In this document: one piece after another, positions 14,311 through 18,493 of the stretch | Layout of the letters: each line of letters opens with the position of its first letter | Position numbering within the stretch: the first letter of the stretch is position 1 | NCBI GenBank assembly: GCA_964418595.1 | Contig: CAYQMF010000130.1 | Coordinates: forward strand, 1-18,493 | Length of the DNA stretch: 18,493 bases | DNA from: CAYQMF01 sp964418595 | GTDB taxonomy: Bacteria; Planctomycetota; UBA1135; UBA2386 | Direction of reading: 5' to 3' | Made by a program: the position numbers and the translations under genes | The notes under the pieces: generated by a model | What the model was told of the DNA's origin: nothing | The model's database searches: none | Seen by the model: the letters and a program-made list of their open reading frames with translations, nothing else

Positions 14311-16167
14311 TCAGCGGCGGCCGTCGCGCTGGCCGCCGGTGTCGATCGCCTGGAGCAGGCGATCGAGGGAGCGCAGGAAGCCCTGCACTTCGCCGGTCTG
14401 GATCGGGGCCGCGGCATCGGGATCGTCGTCGGCGGTCGCGAGGCTCGGGTCGAGGGCGCGGGCGGCGGCGGTTGCGGCCGCGGCCTCCCCCTCTCGACCG
14501 AGGCGGGCGAAGAGGCGTGCCGCTTCGAGCATCACCCAGGGGTCATCGCGGTTGTCATCGCGCACGCGGCGCATGGCAGCGATCGCGGCGAGCTTCTCGC
14601 CGCGCAGTTCGAGGAGCAGCGCACGGGCGATCGCCACGCGCGGTCCGCCGCCCGGCTCCGGCGCGTGGGCGAGGACCCGCTCGGCGAGGTCGAGGGATGC
14701 GGCGCGGTCCGCAGGCTCCTGCACCTGGCGGGCGAGCGCGACCAGGTGATCGACGACCATCGCCCAGGCGTATGGGCTGCGGTCGATCTCGAGCAGACGG
14801 AACAGGTCGTCGCGAAGGCGCACTGCGGCCGCGGGCGTGCCGAGCTGCCGCAGCGTGTCGATCCGATAGTGGAGGATGCTCGTGGTGATGCCGCCGAGTT
14901 CGGCGGCGCGATCCAGATCGGCCAACGCCTCGCCGTAGGCCTGCAGGCGATGGTGGGCCTTGGCTCGCACCAGCCACGCGCGCGCGAACCCCTCGTCGCG
15001 TGCGATGGCGGAGGACGCCTGCGCGATCGCCGACTCCACGAGTTGGCGGCGCTCGTCCGCGGTGACCGGGCGTTGTTGCTCGTCGCGCTGCACAGCGGAC
15101 TGCGCCAACGCCCGCTCCGCGCCGGCGAGGTCGGCCTCGAGCTGGCGGGTGCGCAGGCTCTGCCAGAGCAGGCCCGCGCCGATGAGGAGCGCCAGCACGA
15201 TCGCGACGAGGCCGGAGACGGTCGGGTGCCGGCGCACCCGACGCCACGCGCGGCGGGTGAGGCCGGGCCGGCGTGCGAGCACCTTCTCGCCGCGCAGGAA
15301 GCGGTCGAGATCCTCCGCGAGTTCGAGGGCGGAGCCGAAGCGGTGCGCCGGCTCCTTCTCGAGGGCCTTGAGGATGATCGCCTCCAGCTCTGGCGGCAGC
15401 TCGTGCCGCAGCGCGCGCGGCGCGATCGGGTCGGCATCGAGCACCTGGGTGAGCACGGCCTGCGTGCGCGGGCCCCGGAACGGCGGCTCGCCGGTCACGA
15501 GCTGGTAGAGGGTCGCGCCGACGCCATACACGTCGGCGCGATTGTCGACCGTGCCGCGCTCGCCGCGGATCTGCTCCGGCGCCATGTACATCGGCGTGCC
15601 GACCACCGCGCCGCTCTCGGTCATGCTGCCCGTGCCGGTCTCGCGGGCGAGGCCGAAGTCGGTGATCTTCACCGCCTCGTCGGCGTCGCGGAGCATGACG
15701 TTGCCCGGCTTCACGTCGCGATGGACCACGCCGCGGTCGTGCGCGAACTGCAGCGCCCTCGCCACCGAAGCACCGATCTCGGCCGCCTTGCGGATGGGAA
15801 GTGGGCCGGTGCGCAGCCGCTCCTCGAGCGAGGTGCCGTCGACGAACTCCATCACGAAGTAGTGCAGGCGCCCCTTGTGGCCGAGGTCGAGGACCTTGCA
15901 GATCGCCGCATGATCGATGCGCTGCATGATCTGCCCCTCGCGCACGAAGCGGGCCAGCGCGCGCTCCGTGAGGGTCAGGCTCGGTGGCAGGATCTTGAGG
16001 GCGACGCGCTCGCCGTCGCTGCGCCGGATCGCCTCGTACACGATCCCCATCGCTCCCTTGCCGACCTCGCGCTTGATGTCGAACTGCGGCAGCTCGTGGG
16101 CGAGGCTCTCCGGCGCGAAGGTGTAGAACTCCGCGCGGGAGCCGAAGTCGGGCTGCTCCCCGGTCAC
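14311..16167 (-). CDS. Hanks-type Ser/Thr protein kinase with membrane helix and TPR-like C-terminus
   Basis: A 618-residue kinase. The frame continues upstream to 16305, but that part lies inside kdsA; the GTG at 16167 overlaps the kdsA stop as GTGA, so I choose it. The kinase domain spans about residues 29-295: P-loop GKGAMGIVYEA (36-46), Lys58 in VALKIL, Asp151 in VHRDVKPGNVM, Asp170 in DFGLA, then GTPMYMAPEQ. All catalytic residues are present. A basic stretch (RRAWRRVRRH) precedes one membrane helix at about 318-335, so the kinase is cytoplasmic and the tail outside. Residues about 370-590 are helical and TPR-like (ARAWLVRAKAHHRLQAYGEALADLDRA), possibly a sensor or docking platform. Coupling to kdsA is unusual and hints at control of envelope synthesis; that is inference. 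Confidence 0.92.
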   Translation of the reverse strand: MTGEQPDFGSRAEFYTFAPESLAHELPQFDIKREVGKGAMGIVYEAIRRSDGERVALKILPPSLTLTERALARFVREGQIMQRIDHAAICKVLDLGHKGRLHYFVMEFVDGTSLEERLRTGPLPIRKAAEIGASVARALQFAHDRGVVHRDVKPGNVMLRDADEAVKITDFGLARETGTGSMTESGAVVGTPMYMAPEQIRGERGTVDNRADVYGVGATLYQLVTGEPPFRGPRTQAVLTQVLDADPIAPRALRHELPPELEAIILKALEKEPAHRFGSALELAEDLDRFLRGEKVLARRPGLTRRAWRRVRRHPTVSGLVAIVLALLIGAGLLWQSLRTRQLEADLAGAERALAQSAVQRDEQQRPVTADERRQLVESAIAQASSAIARDEGFARAWLVRAKAHHRLQAYGEALADLDRAAELGGITTSILHYRIDTLRQLGTPAAAVRLRDDLFRLLEIDRSPYAWAMVVDHLVALARQVQEPADRAASLDLAERVLAHAPEPGGGPRVAIARALLLELRGEKLAAIAAMRRVRDDNRDDPWVMLEAARLFARLGREGEAAAATAAARALDPSLATADDDPDAAAPIQTGEVQGFLRSLDRLLQAIDTGGQRDGRR

Positions 16168-16997
16168 GGCGTCGCCGCGGCGCGGATGCGCAGCAGGCTC
16201 TCGAGCAGGCCGCGCAACGTGTCGAGGCGCAGCATGTTGGGGCCGTCCGACGGCGCGTGGTCGGGGTCTTCGTGCACTTCTAGGAAGAGGCCGTCGACGC
16301 CGCACGCGACCGCGGCGCGGGCGAGGTACGGGACCTTGGTGCGGTCTCCGCCGGTCGATGTGCCCTGACCGCCGGGGCGCTGCACCGAGTGGGTTGCGTC
16401 GAAGACCAGCGGCTGGCCGAACGCGCGCATCACCGGGAACCCGGCGAAGTCGACCACCAGCGTGCGGTAGCCGAACGACGCGCCGCGCTCGGTGATCATC
16501 GCGTTGCGGTTGCCGGTCTCGAGCACCTTGCGCAGCACGTTGCCGACATCGTCGGGGGCGAGGAACTGGCCCTTCTTCACGTTGACGGCCCGGCCGGTCG
16601 CGGCGGCGGCGAGCAGGAGGTCGGTCTGCCGGCAGAGGAACGCGGGAATCTGCAGGCAGTCGACCACCTCACCGACGATTGCGCACTGCCCGGCGTCGTG
16701 CACGTCGGTGAGGACCGGCACCCCCAGCTCCGTACGGATCTCCGCCAGGATCGCGAGCCCCTCGTCGATCCCTGGACCTCGGAAGGCCGCGCCCGACGTG
16801 CGGTTGGCCTTGTCGAACGAGCTCTTGAAGACCAGCGGGACATCGAGGTCGCGGCAGATCTCGGCGATCGACTCCGCGTGGCCCATGGCGTGCTCGCGAC
16901 TCTCGATGACACAGGGGCCGGCGATCAGGGCGAGCGGTGCGTCACCACCGAACCTCACGCTACCGACGCTCACGGACTGGGTGCGAACAGGCTGCAT
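16164..16997 (-). CDS. kdsA: 3-deoxy-8-phosphooctulonate synthase (KDO-8-phosphate synthase)
   Basis: A 277-residue cytoplasmic enzyme that condenses phosphoenolpyruvate with arabinose-5-phosphate to KDO-8-phosphate, the committed step to KDO for lipopolysaccharide. The family motifs are clear: LIAGPCVIES, KSSFDKANRTS, TDVHDAGQ, VNVKKGQFLAP, ERGASFGY, DATHSVQRPGGQ and EVHEDPDHAPSDGPNM. Cys29 stands in AGPC, where the E. coli-type metal-independent enzyme has Asn, and the His, Glu and Asp metal ligands are present, so this should be the metal-dependent class. Length is normal. The stop overlaps the start of the kinase by 4 bp (GTGA). Upstream, 19 bp before the ATG, is a 15-bp hairpin (17016-17054), then the divergent RmlD-like gene. 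Confidence 0.96.
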   Translation of the reverse strand: MQPVRTQSVSVGSVRFGGDAPLALIAGPCVIESREHAMGHAESIAEICRDLDVPLVFKSSFDKANRTSGAAFRGPGIDEGLAILAEIRTELGVPVLTDVHDAGQCAIVGEVVDCLQIPAFLCRQTDLLLAAAATGRAVNVKKGQFLAPDDVGNVLRKVLETGNRNAMITERGASFGYRTLVVDFAGFPVMRAFGQPLVFDATHSVQRPGGQGTSTGGDRTKVPYLARAAVACGVDGLFLEVHEDPDHAPSDGPNMLRLDTLRGLLESLLRIRAAATP

Positions 16998-17015
16998 CTG
17001 CGGCGCGGGATCATA

Positions 17016-17054
17016 GCCGAGCGGTGGCCGGGCGAAGCTCGGCCACCGCTCGGC
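17016..17054. promoter_or_regulatory. long perfect hairpin between kdsA and the rmlD-like gene
   Basis: GCCGAGCGGTGGCCG at 17016-17030 pairs exactly with CGGCCACCGCTCGGC at 17040-17054; the nine-base loop GGCGAAGCT can add G-C pairs and close on GAA. It lies between two divergent starts, so it is not a simple terminator. It would form in the 5' leader of kdsA if transcription begins to its right, or act as an operator. Confidence 0.6.
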
Positions 17055-17104
17055 CTGCGCAGATGGCTACATGCCCGCCGCGATCGGGCCTACACTCGGC
17101 CGCG

Positions 17105-17926
17105 ATGGACGGGCGAACGCGCGTGCTGCTGACCGGTGCATCGGGCTACCTGGGCCACTACCTCGAGGAGGCCCTGCGTGGCGTGCCGGACATCGAGTTG
17201 TTCACCGCAGGCCGTGATTCGCAGGACCTCGTTCTCGACCTCGCCGACCCGGCCGCGATCGCGGCCGCGGTCGGTCCCATCCAGCCGGAGGTGATCGTGC
17301 ACGCCGCCGCGCTGGCGAGGATCGCGAGCTGCGAGGCCGACCCGGAGCTGGCGCACCGGACCAACGTGGAGGCGACGGCGGCACTGTGCGCCAGCGGCGC
17401 GCGGGTGGTGATGACCTCGACCGACCTCGTCTTCGATGGCGCGGCGGCGCCGTACACACGGGCCGCGCGCCCGGCTCCACGCAGCGCGTACGGCGCGACC
17501 AAGGCAGCCGCGGAGCGCGCCGTGCTCACGACACGGGGCGGACTCGTCGTGCGCCTGCCGCTGTTGTTCGGCCGGAGCTTCGATGGCCGGCGCGGGGCGA
17601 CCGACATGCTGCGGGACGCGCACGCCAATGCCCGGCGCGTGACGCTGTTCACCGACGAGTTCCGCACGCCGTTGCACGTGAGCGACGCCGCGCGCGCCGT
17701 GGTCGAACTGGCGCTGGATCCGACGCGTACCGGCATCGTCCACGCCGCCGGGACGGAGCGGGTGTCGCGCTTCGAGTTGGGCGAGCGGTTCCTCGCCGTG
17801 CACCCGCTGCCCGGCCTCGACCTGCGCGCGGCCGAGCGTGGCGATCCGAGCCGACCGCGCGACGTGAGCCTCGTCCCGGACTGGAGCGGGGGACGAACGC
17901 TGGCGGCGGCGTTGGCGGAGAGCTGA
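17105..17926 (+). CDS. RmlD-like NAD(P)-dependent sugar reductase/epimerase (extended SDR)
   Basis: A 273-residue protein of the dTDP-4-dehydrorhamnose reductase-like branch of the extended short-chain dehydrogenases. The ATG at 17105 is used because the dinucleotide-binding loop TGASGYLG follows at residues 10-17; the open frame upstream of it overlaps the hairpin and kdsA. Other landmarks are HAAALARIASCEADP, the serine region MTSTDLVFDG, the catalytic pair in SAYGATKAAAE (Tyr-x-x-x-Lys), and FRTPLHVSDAARAV. These enzymes act on nucleotide-activated sugars. The facing gene is an RmlC-like epimerase, so a deoxysugar pathway is plausible, though neither need make dTDP-rhamnose itself. The gene ends 4 bp before a strong hairpin. 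Confidence 0.85.
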   Translation: MDGRTRVLLTGASGYLGHYLEEALRGVPDIELFTAGRDSQDLVLDLADPAAIAAAVGPIQPEVIVHAAALARIASCEADPELAHRTNVEATAALCASGARVVMTSTDLVFDGAAAPYTRAARPAPRSAYGATKAAAERAVLTTRGGLVVRLPLLFGRSFDGRRGATDMLRDAHANARRVTLFTDEFRTPLHVSDAARAVVELALDPTRTGIVHAAGTERVSRFELGERFLAVHPLPGLDLRAAERGDPSRPRDVSLVPDWSGGRTLAAALAES

Positions 17927-17930
17927 GCTC

Positions 17931-17966
17931 TCAGAGCCTGAGAAAGAACCCTCTCTCAGGCTCTGA
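17931..17966 (+). terminator. hairpin terminator after the rmlD-like gene
   Basis: TCAGAGCCTGAGA at 17931-17943 pairs exactly with TCTCAGGCTCTGA at 17954-17966 around a ten-base loop, starting 4 bp after the stop codon. There is no T-run after it, so intrinsic termination may be weak; it may also act as an end-protecting hairpin. Confidence 0.7.
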
Positions 17967-17968
17967 CG

Positions 17969-17988
17969 CGGCCGCGGAGGCGGCCGCC
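17969..17988. repeat. paired NotI-type palindromes between two hairpins
   Basis: Two copies of the self-complementary GCGGCCGC are separated by GGAG, in the gap between the two convergent terminators. They can pair with each other or themselves. Function unknown; probably part of the terminator region. Confidence 0.4.
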
Positions 17989-17998
17989 AGGGACATGC

Positions 17999-18035
17999 TG
18001 AGAGGCTGTATTCTGGCTTCTCTCACAGCCTCTCA
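17999..18035 (-). terminator. hairpin terminator at the stop of the rmlC-like gene
   Basis: TGAGAGGCTGT at 17999-18009 pairs exactly with ACAGCCTCTCA at 18025-18035 around a 15-base loop. The right arm includes the stop codon (18033-18035) of the minus-strand gene. No T-run follows on the minus strand. Together with the hairpin at 17931 it separates two convergent transcripts. Confidence 0.65.
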
Positions 18036-18493
18036 CCCGCGCTGGATCTCCCAGATGTCGGCGCCGAGGTAGTCCCACGGCAGCCGCCCCTCGTCGCACT
18101 CGCCCTTGTCGGGGGAGAACTGCACGTCGACGAAGTAGATGATGCGCGCCGTGCTGGTGCTGATGTTGCGCACGCCGTGCGCGACGCCCGGCGGGATCCG
18201 CACGAGCTGGCTGTTGCCGTCGCCGAGCACGCGACGCATGGTCACGCCTTCCGTGGGTGAGCCCTGCCGCGCGTCGTGCAGGACGAGCAGCATCTTGTCG
18301 TGCGGCGGCACGAACCAGACGTCGGTCTGGCGATGGTGCATGTGGTAGGCCTTGGTGACCCCCGGCTCCATCGTCGAGTAGTTGACCTGCTTCACCTCGA
18401 AGCCTTCGAGCTGCTTGTGCTTGCCCTGCAGCAGGCGGCCCAGCTCCGTCATCGCGCCACCGTCGTCGTTGAAGCGACGGAGCTGCACGATCT
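18033..18493 (-). CDS. RmlC-like (dTDP-4-dehydrorhamnose 3,5-epimerase family) cupin, start probably beyond the right edge
   Basis: At least 151 residues of a cupin-fold sugar epimerase. A GTG at 18488 could start it, but the frame is open to the window edge and the family usually has about ten residues before the LRRFNDDGG motif, so the true start is probably outside. Landmarks are KAYHMHHRQTDVWFVP, whose His cluster resembles the catalytic region of this family, then MLLVLHDARQGSPTEG and LVRIPPGVAHGVRNIS, the hallmark of RmlC-like proteins, and a tail with LPWDYLGADIWEI. The HMHHRQTD version marks a sub-branch distinct from classical RmlC, so the exact substrate is uncertain. It converges on the RmlD-like gene across paired terminators and probably shares its pathway. 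Confidence 0.85.
   Translation of the reverse strand, partial: IVQLRRFNDDGGAMTELGRLLQGKHKQLEGFEVKQVNYSTMEPGVTKAYHMHHRQTDVWFVPPHDKMLLVLHDARQGSPTEGVTMRRVLGDGNSQLVRIPPGVAHGVRNISTSTARIIYFVDVQFSPDKGECDEGRLPWDYLGADIWEIQRG

Noticed and set aside
12138..14888. Very long plus-strand open frame (916 codons) antisense to the FG-GAP gene
   Set aside because: It lies opposite a gene with signal peptide and six DxDxDG repeats; its product is low-complexity Arg/Ala/Gly/Val-rich with no motif. High GC makes antisense frames stay open.
14251..16368. Plus-strand open frame of 705 codons antisense to the kinase
   Set aside because: The minus strand carries a kinase with all catalytic motifs; the plus product is compositionally biased and has no domain.

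Overview
The window is GC-rich, densely coded bacterial DNA with 13 credible protein genes (two cut by the window edges) and no rRNA, tRNA or CRISPR. It looks like a Planctomycetota chromosome. The reasons are secreted proteins with cysteine/glycine-rich modules, an ECF sigma factor / anti-sigma / TPR-CHAT operon, a Hanks-type kinase fused to TPR repeats, an FG-GAP repeat protein, and kdsA (a KDO, hence Gram-negative envelope, gene). The phylum is an inference from gene style; no marker gene is present.

Left part (1-2655): the N-terminal half of a Gfo/Idh/MocA oxidoreductase (minus), a secreted protein of unknown function (plus), and an orphan nucleotidyltransferase (minus) whose start codon sits next to a perfect 9-bp inverted repeat.

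Centre-left (2896-7113): a secreted subtilisin-family protease whose signal peptide is encoded by a (CT)12 tract. One unit more or less gives a stop codon, and a strong Shine-Dalgarno plus an in-frame ATG lie just downstream. The protease stop overlaps the start of a small secreted protein (ATGA). The protease tail plus this small gene is tandemly duplicated (about 640 bp, offset 667 bp), leaving a protease-tail remnant before the second copy.

Centre (7110-12334): a histone-deacetylase-like enzyme (minus) divergent from a compact operon of ECF sigma factor, membrane anti-sigma factor, and a TPR-CHAT cysteine protease homologue with a predicted signal peptide and a C-terminal membrane anchor.

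Right part (12336-18493): an FG-GAP repeat secreted protein (minus); a kdsA-Ser/Thr kinase pair (minus) joined by a GTGA overlap; a divergent RmlD-like reductase (plus); and, facing it, an RmlC-like sugar epimerase (minus) that runs off the right edge. Strong hairpins mark the ends of the kinase, RmlD-like and RmlC-like genes, and a 15-bp hairpin lies between kdsA and the rmlD-like gene. KDO and deoxysugar genes point to envelope polysaccharide synthesis.

After start-site correction no gene-free stretch exceeds 300 bp. The longest are 14031-14310 (one terminator-like hairpin, otherwise nothing recognised) and 2656-2895 (the palindrome near 2659-2690 and the protease leader).
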